In this document: positions 50,701-63,020 of the stretch, in pieces
How the letters are laid out: every line of letters begins with the position of its first letter
Numbering within the stretch: position 1 is the first letter of the stretch
Source of the DNA: Lingula anatina
Taxonomy: Eukaryota; Brachiopoda; Lingulata; Lingulida; Lingulidae
Assembly: GCF_001039355.2 (NCBI RefSeq)
Contig: NW_019774536.1
Span: 120,326-184,325 of the forward strand
Direction of reading: 5' to 3'
DNA length: 64,000 nt
Notes under the pieces: generated by a model
The model's database searches: none
What the model saw: the letters and a program-made list of their open reading frames with translations, nothing else
Told to the model about the DNA's origin: nothing
Made by a program: the position numbers and the translations under genes

Positions 50701-53700
50701 ACCAATGAACCCTTGATTAAAAAATCGATGAAAATGTTACCACTTTTCGGACCAATGAACCTTCGGACCAATGAACCTTCGGACTATCGAGACGCCCCCC
50801 TTTGACACAACTTGCCTCTCAGACATCGTAGCGAGTCCTTTTTTTATTGTTTTTAGGTCAGTTATTAATATTTATTAGAGCTTGATTTCATAACTTAAAT
50901 GATTTATTTGCATAAGTATGCCCCCTACCTGTAACACTTTGGTGTAACATGCAGTTTAAAGAAAAATAGGTAGGCCATTACTTAAATGGTAATAACTTCC
51001 TTCATACACAATATTTTGAACCCTATTTTTGAATGGTGTGATAATCAAAAAGAAGCCTTACACGAGGCACCTTAAAATGTTTCTTCCTAAGTAGATGGTC
51101 ACGGAATTTATATTCATGATTGTGCATGCATAATACAATACTCAGTGTTTAGCTGAACATAGTTTCTACAAGTTCAATAACCAAAACATGATCATTTTCA
51201 AGGGCAGTGCCCAAAATTTCAAAGCGTTGCTAAGCAACGGTTGCTATGGAAGTGAATTTTCTTAGTAACAATTAAGCTAATTAGACCTTTCTTGTCCAGT
51301 TTGATGGTTTAGAAATGCTTATAACTATGTTTCTGGGCATCAGAACTATCACTTGTCTATTTTAAGGCAATTAAAACCCAAATTAACCTATTAAGCATAT
51401 TACCCTAGCAACAAGCATTTAAAGTTCCGTTAGTCTAATAAGTAAAGCAAATCTATAATACTAGCTAAGAACTACACTTCTGAGCAAGATGTTCATACTT
51501 TTAATCCAGTATTACTATAAGTTGAAACAATTATGTGATGTTTACACACATCAGATCAAAAACATCAGCCACTTCCATGCTTTTATCACCTTAAACTCTT
51601 TATAAAACTTTGCAATAGTTAAGACGTTAAATTCTCCCTTGTATGTGCAATATACAGTGCAATTTGTCCTTGCACATTGTCAGCCTCTACATTTACACCT
51701 ACATGCACACTGGAGCAACTCGGGGCTTCTGGCAAATGTGTCCACAAGGGTCCACTGTTCCGCACAAGTCCAACCAGAGTGAGCACATGGTATCTGATGA
51801 CATGGCACCGTAGTGATGATTCAGATATGTTCATCTTACAAGAATACTCTTAGTCTTATATTGATGTAGAGCAGCCTTGGTGGAAGTAAGCTATGGCATC
51901 TAATAGCATTTGGGTGTGAACAGACACTTGATAACTTCATTGATTAATAAAAAGAAATATAGAACCATGCAGATGTATTTAAGTTACTTGGTAGAGAATA
52001 GAAACTGACAAAATACAATATGAAAAAACTAGAAAAATTTTGAACAAAATGAAAAATACCTTGGAAATCTGGTCTCTGAGATATTTCAATATAGGAAAGT
52101 CAACAGTGGTTAAACCTTTAGTATTTCTCTTCTTACGTAGTGCATGTATAAACTCTCCTACCATCCCCCCTCCCTCAATACTCATATCACATTTAACTTT
52201 ATCAGGAATGGGAAAAGATACAAAATAAAATGAGCAAGGATGGCATCTGGTTACAAAAATGGACAGTAAAAGGTACCGCAAATTTTACCTAGGCCCTAAA
52301 CTTTACATGGCTTAAAAGACTTTAAGAGTTTTTTATATTGTAGAGCAGAATTTTGAAAGTGAAGAGCATTTTTGTAGGCGAAATGTCAGGAATCGGTGGA
52401 TTAAAAATACTAAAAGCAACTTCTTATTATTGGTTCTTTGAGTGAAATTCAATAACATTTCAATTTAACCCCAGATGAAATCCTATCACAACCATTATGT
52501 GAAAAACTCAAAAATTGAAAGAAACTGAAAAAACTATTTTCCATTAAAGATGGTGTTAAAATGTTTTTTTTACATTAATGATATTATAAATGACATTTGA
52601 AATCTCCTCTGTCTAGAGGAACTCAACAAAAAATCGCCCTTAATACTAACTTTCTGGGCTGATTCAGCATCCAAAAAAGCTTACCATCTGAATGGAAGTA
52701 AATTACTCGTAGCATTCCAAGAAATAATTGACTCAATTAAGCAAGTTACCAAACCATCCAGATAATTTTTGCAAAAAATCCTCCAAAGCCATATTATATC
52801 ACCCGATAAAGGTGTAGGTGAATTGCAGACATATTTTGCAAAAAAAAAAACCTTGAGTACTAATTATTGGGAACTAACATTTAAGAAACAGATCACAAAA
52901 AAATTGCTCCAATTCAGAATATATCATAGAATATTCAATACTTATGCTTATCTTATGAATTTGAGAATTTTGCAATACTTCTAGAGAAAATATTTTGTAT
53001 ATTTTTTGGGATTGTTCACATGTAAAAAATGTTTGGATGTGCATTAGTATAGAAATTTTTGCACCAGTCATCTAGATTATTTTAGATTATTTTATCATAA
53101 CTTTCTTATTTAGTGGCATCAACATGACCTTAATTTTAGTTATGTTGCACCACAAATGCTACTCAGATTATACAAGACCATGACTGGTAGTTTTTCCCCA
53201 TTGGAAAGGTCAAGTTGTTATTGTTATTCTCACATGAGAACCAACCATTATCACTGTACATGCGCATTGTCTTGTGCAATCATTTTAACGACAATTTTTA
53301 ATATGTTCATTTTACTTTAAGGGAATGTGTTCCAATGACAGAGGAGATGTTTGATGAATGGAGTGCTGATGGTGTCGAGTTTGTGTGCAGAGACTGTGCA
53401 TATGATGCCACTGGCGAATATGATTTTGAAAGAAGTCTTCTCCATCTACGTACTAATCCAGACTCAGCCAAAGGAGAGGCGTTGTTATTGACAACATACA
53501 ATGTGAAACTCCCAGTATTGAGAGATGATGCCACCTTAATTGACTGGTCCTCAGATAAGGTAAAGTATCATAAACAGCAACATCACTGTCTTTTTTGTGT
53601 GAGTCTCAGATACACTCCATGGGTTTTAAAATAATGTTTTTTTTTTTGTCATCCCTATCAACATGTACCACTGTACATATGCCTTTAAAATTGTTTAACC

Positions 53701-56700
53701 CTAAATTATTATTTCTGGATCGTGCCTTGTGGATATTTCTGTTAAGACCTATAATAACTGACCAGTCATTTGGTAAAAAGTTTGGTAAAAATTAACCTAA
53801 ATCGATTTAAAGGCCAAATCTAAGTGCAGAGGGGGATAGATAAATGGTTTACCAAGTATGAGTAACATCTTTTCCCTGAATATTATATTCTGGTGATATA
53901 TATATATATATACTTTTTAGTTGCTAACACGCAAAAGGGATGTTCTAATTTTAAGATATTATGAGTAAAACTTTCAGGATCTATAAAATTCATAATCCTT
54001 CATGGAAAAGATGTAAATACCGTACCTTTACCCATTTCTACGGCTTAAGGGTTTTTTTCAATGATACATTTTTCATATGATCCCCATTGCATATATGTCT
54101 CCATTTTCGTGATGAGACTAACCTCCAAACGTATAAGTCCTTTATAAATGTGCCGTTATAAATGAAATCTATACTAAGTTAACAGACAAATACTAATTGT
54201 GTAAATGGTTTGGGAATTTTAGTAATCTTTATTTTCCTAGATGTGCAGTGAAGTAAACTTATGGTAACAAGTAGGGGATATCACTTTTAAGCCATGATAT
54301 TGGATCAAATTTGCTTTTGACCATATACTTTATGCCTTGCCAAGGTATTTGATTTTGGTTCTCTTTGTATTCCTGTGGACAGTATATGCACATTTACAAG
54401 TAGGCCAGATTTTAGATACGATTCATTAATTAATGTACTGCTGATAAATAAAAACTGTAATGTGTTGGTGAATTTTGAAAACTAGGAATTACCTCTATGT
54501 ATATAAGTAGATGGTGTTGATGGGTAGCCAATGCATATCGCCGCATTCCCCCTTATCAACAAGAGCAGTTCATCCCCAGGTACCCTATCCCACGTATAAA
54601 TATATATAACTGCCTGGGGGTGGAATATTCATAACATAATAAATAATAAGATGTTAAGCATTTTGTCTTCACCCATGGTCATAAAGTTATAAATGGAAAA
54701 AAAAACAAAATGTGTATGCATGTGTGCATTTCTGTGTACGCCTCTACTAGTTGAAAATATATACATGCACATACAGATAATGATTGAGATTATGATCAAA
54801 AGGTAGTTCTTTGTCCATATATTTGAATATATCAAACATAAATGATAAGAATTATTTAAAATCATTAATATTTAGAAAAAGCCCAACCCCCAGATGCACT
54901 GAAAATTCTAAAAAGCCTTGTCCTTTAAGATCCTAATAAAAGATGTAACAAAAACACCAACTTCCTACTTGCAATGGTCTAGGAGGAAATAGTGGAAATT
55001 ACTAACACAAAGACGCGCGGACAGGCGGATAACACGACTTTTGTCCCAAAAGTGTGGGAAATAATAATAATATATTGGTGAATTATGAAAAATTGTTAAT
55101 AGGCAGAATTTTACATTGAAAATGAATATATATATATTCTACCTAAAGAAATGGAAAATATTAAGATTGATAATTGAAAGTTAAGCTTTATTATTGCTGA
55201 ACATCTGTTAATTGTTAATATGTAACTTATAATGATAATGAAAATTACCCCATTTTTATCAACCTTGCCACCTTCGGTTGTTGTGACTACAGTTTAAATA
55301 TTTAGCCTGACCCCTGAAACCAACATAAATGTAAATTGTATCATTTGCTCTTTTTAGGTGGCGAAGCAAGTGCTGGCAAAATTTCATCCCATAATTCTTA
55401 ACACGCACCGTCCCTTAGCAATTGGAGGTGATGGCAATTGCCTGTACAGGGCACTGTCAGCTGGTCTTTACGGCACTGAGAGATATCATCTGCATGTTAG
55501 ATTGATCACAGCTCTTGAAATGATCACCTTCCCAGATGAATACAACATCCACAGTGTCAACTATACAGGCAAGTTGGCAGGGGATGCTGCCTTTGTTGAG
55601 TCATATGCTGATGAACTGGGAGCTGTTTGTGCACCTGGCCGCTGGTCAGGTTTGATTCACTTGTATGCTGCAAGTGCGGCTCTTAGAGTACCCCTCCGTT
55701 CTTACTGTCCACCTATCCTTCACACCGAATATTTATCAATGCCACTGACCAGAGTCATACATGGAAGAGGAGTCTCAACCAAACATCACCCAGAGATAAC
55801 CATTATGTGGACCAGTAGTTCAGTTCCTGCCTCTCAAGATGACTTCAGACCAGACCATTTTGCAGTACTGATAAAAAATCAGGTTACAGTTATGAGAGGA
55901 AATATCAACCATACATGCCAAGATACTCTTCCAGATACAGTCACCACTGATCCTCCCATCTCACCCCAACAGACAAGTGCTAACCCAGATGATGTTCCTG
56001 AGCCGACTCTACCAGAAACAACTGATGCCAGCTGTGACACTGCTCCTGGTGGAACTCCCCTTCCCAATGAAAAGTTTTTGGACGCACCTAAGGTGATCAA
56101 ACTTCTGCACAGTGAAGACCCAAGTACATCAAGTATACCCAATGGAAGAAAAGAAAATACTTATTTTATTGTGGACAATCAGGGAAATGTGCAGAGGCGC
56201 AATGAAGGCAAAAAAAGTATATTTGACGATGACTGTGGAGCATGGGTGAAAGGTACATCGCCAGTAACAGTGATGTCTCAAGAGGGGACCCAGCTGAAAT
56301 TCTGTGATGGGCTGTACTGCGTACGGAAGTACATCAATGGAAAGCTGACATACCAACCGTTACATCCCCAGCCAGAAGAAACAGTGACACTCCAAAGGTA
56401 AAATCCAGTTTTGTAAAACTATGGTATATTTATAAGTACTACTTACTCCACCAAAAACATTTCCTGTAATGTTGCTAACAGGCAGACAGACAAACAAACA
56501 GACAAGCTAACTAACAGAAGCAGAGGTATTTACACAGGGGGTTATTGTGCTGTCACTAGTGCTTATCATTGCTCTAGTTGTTATATAATGGGATTATAAC
56601 AGCCAGGTAGACCAATATTGAGAATCTACATCATTTTGTAATTTTATGCTAATCAAATATAAAATATTTATGACTCAATTTTCTGACAAAATCTTAGCAG

Positions 56701-58259
56701 TGCCCTGAATTTTTAATTTTGCTATAGTTACTTTTGCAGTCATGTTTCCGGGAGCGACTTCATGTTACAAGTTGTAGAGTACATAAGAAATAAGAATTCC
56801 TCATTTGTCTTTTAGATACTACACAACCCTGAAAGCAGATAACAGCTATAAGAGGAGAGTTTCTTGGGTTCAGGAAAGACCACATGTTGCCCTGGTAGAG
56901 TATGTTGGTAAATTTCCAGGGAGGACACCACACGGGAACTCGACATCTTCAGGACGGAACTACATAAGAACAAAGCCACACGTCCTTGAAAAAATTGAAC
57001 AACTTGCCACCCTTGGAAACCCTAAGGCGATTTATGAAGAAATCATACGCGAAGCACCTAGAGAACAGGACAAGCCCTCAGATTTACGACAGGTACAAAA
57101 CAAACTGCATAAGGCAAATACAAGAAGAGAAGATGTGAACAGTGGTGGGTCAAACTTGGCAGCTAATTTCAACTACCTTCAGTCTCAGATTCATTACAGC
57201 AATTTTGTAAGGAAAATTACACATGAGAAGGGTAAAGTTCCAACTATAATTTGTTATACTGACAGTCAGATTCTGGACTTAAAACGCTTTTGCTGCACAA
57301 GTCCTGTGGCACAATCCACTGTGCTTGGGGTTGACAAGACGTACAATTTAGGACAGTGCCATGTGACCACTATGGTGTTTAAAAACCTTAGTGTTATTAG
57401 AAATGGCACTAACAACAATCCAGTATTCTTAGGCCCAATCATTATTCATGGTAATTCCGATTGGCAAACTTTTGCATCTTTTTTCTCAACAATAGCTATG
57501 GAACTAACAGGGTCTTTGTCACAACCAGTCATAGGTTCTGACGAAGAAAGAGCCATTAGAAAGGCAGCAAAATTTAGTTTTCCGGAAGCCAAACTTATTT
57601 CTTGTCAACGGCATCTAAAACAAAACGTTACCATGCACCTTAGAGACAAAATTGGTCTTTCTATGGATGAAAGAAATAAACTTGTTTCCTTAATATTTGG
57701 TAAGGATGGACTTACTGATTCATTAAGCTGGCCAATGTTTGAAAAAAGAAAGGAGGAAGTGGTTGCATTCATACAAAACAGTGTCCCAGGCTTTGGAATT
57801 TATTTTGAGGAACACATATTACCCATCCTTAAGGACAATCATGACACCATAATGAGCAGACCTGGAGTGGGTCACGGCTGGACCAACAACAACTGTGAGT
57901 CTCTTAATCACATTCTGAAACTAAGAACTGGTTGGAGACAGCAGGATATTCCAAAATTAATTGATTCACTGGAGAAACTGGTTTCCCACTGTTATGAGGA
58001 TGTCGAAAGGTCATTCATTCAAAGGGGTGAGTTTAAACTCTCAGAAGAATACAAAGATTTTCATGTGGAATTTAACGAGTGGGAAAAGAAATCTTCTCAA
58101 CAAAGACAGCGGCACCTCAAGAAATTTCTTAGCACCCCCAAGATCCTAAAGCCAATGGTTTCTTCTGAAAATCTCTTCGTCCTCCAGGCTCCATTGCGTG
58201 GAAAGAAACCTTGTCAAAGGAAGCGATCTCGGGCCACAAGAACAACCACATTGAAATAA
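47722..58259 (+). CDS. PHD finger-OTU protease-MULE transposase fusion
   Basis: Exons 47722-47825, 53322-53559, 55358-56397, 56816-58259; phases 2, 0, 2 join to an open frame of 941 aa. Residues 12-60 form a PHD finger (C12, C15, C26, C29, H34, C37, C57, C60). Residues ~133-287 form an OTU cysteine-protease fold: GGDGNCLYRALS gives D139 and C142, with H281 in DHFAVLIKN. It resembles the OTU-like domain of vertnin. Residues 634-822 are the MULE catalytic core: D634 (GVDKTYN), D703 (GSDEERA), C724-x2-H727 (CQRH) and E822 (TNNNCESLNH). The basic C-terminus (KKPCQRKRSRATR) looks like a nuclear signal. Expected role: binds the element's ends and moves it, with the PHD perhaps reading histones and the OTU perhaps cleaving ubiquitin; both latter roles are inference. 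The ATG is the first after the TATA box and directly precedes the PHD. Confidence 0.9.
49297..49371. repeat. (TAA)n microsatellite
   Basis: Imperfect AAT/TAA trinucleotide array with two interruptions, in intron 1 of the MULE gene. Confidence 0.9.
50626..50800. mobile_element. Foldback MITE nested in the MULE intron
   Basis: Ends GGGGCCGTAGCGATAGTCCG and, inverted, GGGGGGCGTCTCGATAGTCCG. The interior is built of GGTCCGAAGGTTCA units in both orientations. TTTGACAC abuts both ends (50618-50625 and 50801-50808), extendable to 9 bp if one terminal C is counted. Consistent with a hAT or Mutator-type non-autonomous element. Confidence 0.75.
56816..58259 (+). CDS. Transposase-domain exon of the MULE gene
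   Basis: Single 1444-nt exon carrying the whole DDE domain (residues 461-941). Acceptor TTTGTCTTTTAG. No frameshift or stop. Confidence 0.9.
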
Positions 58260-60189
58260 ACACTGTTGGACTATTCTGACTACTAGGATTTTTTATATTT
58301 TTTCCATATGAGCTGCCCGGGCCAAGGTCTGTGTTCACTACGTGCTGTTCTAGTTCCATATGATATTTTATAGTATTTTTAGTGGGTAATAATATCCTTA
58401 GACGAGTGATTTGTTTTTGTTAATTATCAGTTAAAGGTATGTCACCCCCTGAAATTTTTTTTTTTGCAATGAGTATTCTTGTGTTGTCTATTCAGGCCTC
58501 TGTTAGATGTACTAGAGGGAGCATTTTTTTTTTTTACATTTATGACAACCAATTTACTTGATGATATTATCTTAATGTTTGGTACATTATTTGATGCAAT
58601 TTCCATTCTTTACTTGCAAATTCAGTCTGACATCTTATGATGTGAAACATTTTCCATTTTACCGACATAATTCAGTGATATTGTTTTGTTTCAATGTGTG
58701 GCTGCCTATATGATGCGTTTTTTTTCTTTTGGTAAATGTGGTCTCCCTGTCAAAATTGTATTTGCTGCAATATGTCTATGCTTGCCTTGCATACTCACTC
58801 TGACATTAAAAGTACTGTGATATATTTAACCATTTTACTATTTTTTCTGTTACATATTAAATAAAGACAGTATGGCTGGCCATAGAAAAGCATATTTTCT
58901 TACTGTATACATGTTCTCTCTTCAACTAAAATGTCATCTAGGCCTGCAGTATTTTTGTCCATTCTTCATGTCTATTCTTGTATCTTAGGCTCGTATCTTA
59001 TGTAGTAAGTTATAAACTTTTCCCATTTTAGATGATTGGTGAATAACTTGGTGATCATTTATGAGTGCATTTTTTCTTCTTGTAAATGTTTCTCCTCCAA
59101 ATAAAGTGATACATTTCACCTTTTTACAGTTACAGATATAAGGTGATATAATTGTTTTTTGGGGTCAAGTATTCTTTTGTAATGTTCCCCTCTCATCTTA
59201 AGTGCCTTGTTTAACTTTGCAGTATTTCCCTGGCCTGAATAACTTGATCTTGTTTTTCCCTCAAATTAAGTACAATCCCTGTAAAATTGTATTTACTTCA
59301 ATTTGTCTACTCTTATCTTGCATATACCTCTGATGTACTATGTAAAAATATCTAGTAGTTGCTGCATAATGAGATATGATTTCAGTTCTGCACAGTTTTG
59401 CATAATTCTTCAGAGAAATAAAATGATTGACAACAGATTGGAAATACTTGTTTCTATTCATGTAATTTTTTATTTTTTTTGATGCTAATGAAAGTTTGTT
59501 TTATTTATTTACATCGGAATGTGCATGACCTTTAAGCTATCCTATTTAAATTTGTGCACTTGTTGTTTTTCAAATAAGATTTTTTCATGAAGCATGTTCT
59601 CTCATTGTCTTTTCAACATAAAGCTAAGTACTTGATCATGATTATGAAATGTGTTGTCACCAAAGAGTTCATGGTACAACACTAGTGTAAAGCAATTACA
59701 TTAAGAGTAACCAAGATTTTTAACTTCCATGTCACTTCAAGGCCAATAAATTAGGTATCTAAGGAGTGATGGAGATCGGCATTTAAAGCATACATTGTTT
59801 TTCTCACTTCAAGGTCACCAGATCCATTAGCAGTTTTTTTTCCATTTTTATTTTTAAATAATACAACTACAAAAAATGTGTGCTATCCAGGGATGTGTCC
59901 TATGACACTAGAGAGGGAACAAATTAGACATGTATAAACAAATAGCACTTCGAATGCCAAACTTTTTTCTTATATACTTTATCAAGCTAGTGAAAAGAGA
60001 TTTTAATTTCTTGTGTAAATGAATTCTGAGATTTCCAGTGATACTTTTGAGGAAATGATGGGGTGGAGGTGGTGGCAGATATGCAAGATAAGGTGTTACA
60101 TTTTTTTATCAGTGCAAACTAAGGGTAAATTACATCCTGAAATCCTTTGAAGAAGACTTTTAACAAGCATTGTAAGGCTATTTATTATA
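58260..60189. other. 3' UTR and downstream part of the MULE
   Basis: AATAAA at 58860-58865 and about 59099 are candidate poly(A) signals. 58748-58800 and 59275-59335 are weak direct copies of each other (AAATTGTATTTGCTGCAAT versus AAATTGTATTTACTTCAAT). No ORF supported. Confidence 0.5.
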
Positions 60190-60811
60190 AGGCCACACTT
60201 TTTTATTTTTATGGATGACATCCTCTGGGGACCCCAAAATCAATGTGAGTGGGCGAAAAAAAAAGTCCAACAAAAAAAAAACTGCTTAAGAAAAGTTATG
60301 TTTTCAGTACACAGCTGGAAATCTGTCTTTTAAATATCTTTTAATATCCATGCTCTCAAAATATTAAATCATTGTGAATAGGGCCTACTGTACTTCGTAG
60401 AAAGGTGAAAAGTCATGAATATATATGCCGCATATTACCAAATCTATTTAAGGTTATTTCATGCATTCTGTTGGTAGAGCAATCAATAAAACAAATATCA
60501 AATAAACAGTGCATCTTTATTTGTACTCTCAGAAAATTAAAGCATTGTGAACACTTCACAGAATTGTTAAAAAAATGAAGCAAAGATAGGCCTATGCTTC
60601 CTACTACCAAATCTAAAAAAGGTAATTTCCGACGTACCATTTTGTCTACTTCGACTCACACGTAGCAGCCAACTATAGGGTGGCCTTTCCGACTTTCAGG
60701 CACTCTCGTCGACCCTTTTTTCGCTACACAAAAAAAACTTTTTTTTGGAAGAACGGACGAAAATCGGTGCACGCGCAGGATGTCATCCATAAAAATAAAA
60801 AAGTGTGGCCT
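60190..60811. mobile_element. Nested foldback element with 35-bp perfect inverted repeats
   Basis: 60190-60224 and 60777-60811 are exact inverted copies starting AGGCCACACTTTTTTATTTT and ending GGATGACATCCT. The 550-bp interior has no transposase. Flanks share only TA, so a Tc/mariner-type origin is possible but unproven. Confidence 0.7.
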
Positions 60812-62957
60812 AAGGGTGACAAAACCATCCAGGCTTATACTTTCAGGATTTGATCATGACTGTTCAAAGAACATATGAAGAAGATAAATGGTCACTGAAA
60901 AAATGAACAACATCTTTTTCTTTACCTGTATAATTTTTTTCATTTTGCTTCAATAACATAAATACAAAAAACGCGTTATCAACACACAAGAAACATGACA
61001 AGTTAGTAAAAATAATAAATTGATCCACATATGCCAAGCTCTCTGGTCTTTTCCCCCCCTCTGTTTGCTTTCTCGTCCCCATGTCTGTTTACTGCTTATA
61101 CTCCAAGTCTTATGGCAGACATTCTTCAGGTTGCATAGCTCAAGTGTCTGCATATCATGAGACACCACAGCAGCCCATTCTATAGCAACTGTAGGGCGCA
61201 GTCACCTGGCAGTTGTGGTTATCAAAGGAAAATATAAGCGCCACCCTTATATATAGAAGGGGATTTTTATTGTTTTTAATCAGCAAAATTGTAAATATTG
61301 AACATTATTGAATAACAATGTGCAGGAAAAAAAAATTAATGAAATTTGATGATAATGAATTATTACCTGTAAGGGATCCTGAACTAACAAAACTTATAGA
61401 ATTTCAGAATTTATAGATATTCAGTCCATATAGTTAAATAGGTTCATTAAAACGTAGTAACAAAAAAAGTTTATAATTTTCCTTCAACTGCAAAAGACTG
61501 TGGTATATCTTGGAATTATTTTCCTTGGCTGACATTGTATAGAAGAGTCAAATAAATCTTCAATTCTCGTTGCTAAAACATGTTATGAAAACAGTAGACT
61601 CCACCAAAATGGAATCCTCTATTAAAGTCTGTATTTTATCCTCAAATATAGTATGTCATGCCAAGTGCTCCTGAAAAGCTGACGCTAAAATATGAAGAGC
61701 AATGAAAATAGCATGAAAAGTGAAAGAGTAATGGAATAAATTAATTGTATGATTTCCCAATGCATGGCTCCCCAATATGTATTTCACCAGATTAATTGCT
61801 GTATGCAGAGAATGAAATGGCAAGGGAGGATTATATTAGCAGAATTTTTCATGAGAAATATCCTGCACTCGGCATCTTTTAATAATTTTTGAAAATAGTT
61901 GATTTGAAAAATAAAAATTTGATTTCCCCACTGAAATATTCTGAAAGTGATAGCAGTACAGAACAATCAATCACGCTTTTATTACCTTGATTAAAATTTG
62001 GTTGGAGTAAAAAAATATCTGTTGTAGTTGCATATAAACAGCTATACTCACCAAGTACTAAGAATCATGTACCCCAAAAATATTTTCTTTCGGGTAATTT
62101 CTTGTATATCCTGACTTTTATTTCAATAAAGAGGAAATTAATTACACAAACAGCCACCTACACATGCATTAAATACCATCTAATTCTATTTGACCTGGTC
62201 CAGTTGGTATCATTTTTTTCAGGGAATAATAAATAAATATCTGTTTGTAGCATGTGTTGGGATACAACTACTTGTGTTTGCAGATAGTATATTTTTGTAT
62301 TTCAAGTTTTTCGGACCCTAATTTGAACCCTTCATTTGAACTAGGGTTTTACATATTTTGTTGCACAACACTGGTCAATTATTAGTATTAGAAAATTTTT
62401 AAAAATCTAATAAAAAGTTGTATCCTATCGCAAAAGTTGTACAATTAAACAGAGCTAAACATACATTACAAAACGCATTGTCACTGAAATAAATATAATA
62501 AAAGGAGTACACTTACTAGTACATATCACTTGAGTCATACCACATAAGTACACTCAGGCTTGAGAATGAGTGTCATATTATAACAAAATTCCAGTAAGTG
62601 TCAGTGAGTGGCTTGTGTGGTGTTATATCCAGTTATGAATATTCATGACAGACACCTTAAAACAAAATCATAATTCCATCCCAGGACAGTGCCCTCGTCC
62701 TCTGTAGAACTGTCTAGTTAAACAGCATGTTAAATGACTTTGTGGTTATTCTTTCGACCTCCATAAAATGGAGATCGGTAGCCTGTCACAGTTAGGCAAC
62801 AACCTACCTATGCGCACTGTGTTGTCTTTCTTTCACTAAGATCGTTTTCTAAGAGTTCAAACCAGGAATTTAGGCTCAATTAAAGAACATTTCTTGTTTA
62901 TTTGTCAGAATATAACATAAAATGTGAACAAAAAGGTTGATTCCTGTAATTTACAAC
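60812..62957. other. MULE right-hand non-coding region
   Basis: AT-rich with no ORF I can support, between the nested element and the right inverted repeat. Confidence 0.6.
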
Positions 62958-63011
62958 TTGATTCCGATTGATTCCGGTAAATACAGTTGATTCCGGTAAG
63001 TAGTAGGACCC
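62958..63011. repeat. Right terminal inverted repeat of the MULE
   Basis: Complement reads GGGTCCTACTACTTACCGG, then AATCAA and CCGGAATCAA/TCGGAATCAA units. Pairs with 45988-46041. Confidence 0.88.
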
Positions 63012-63020
63012 TCACAGAAA
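63012..63020. repeat. Right 9-bp target-site duplication of the large MULE
   Basis: TCACAGAAA, identical to 45979-45987. Confidence 0.88.

Larger units (their letters stand above)
47826..53321. other. Intron 1 of the MULE gene (5.5 kb)
   Basis: Starts GTAGGTGC, ends TTTACTTTAAG. It holds a (TAA)n array, a nested foldback element, a 36-bp tandem pair at 48592-48662 and some unrecognised minus-strand ORFs (48775-49207 and 51619-52281). No other gene is supported. Confidence 0.8.
45988..63011 (+). mobile_element. Complete 17.0-kb Mutator-like (MULE) DNA transposon
   Basis: The boundaries are two inverted repeats of about 54 bp (45988-46041 and 62958-63011). After one differing base they share a perfect 24-base stretch starting GGTCCTACTACTTACC, then ~80% identity made of CCGGAATCAA units. 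A 9-bp duplication (TCACAGAAA) flanks it, the length expected of MULEs. Inside is one 4-exon gene encoding a PHD-OTU-DDE transposase with intact catalytic residues. Two small elements are nested in it (50626-50800 and 60190-60811), so it is not brand new. The size is unusual: 5.5 kb is intron 1 and about 4.7 kb lies downstream of the gene. It inserted 73 bp upstream of DMAC2L. No second gene inside is supported. Confidence 0.88.
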
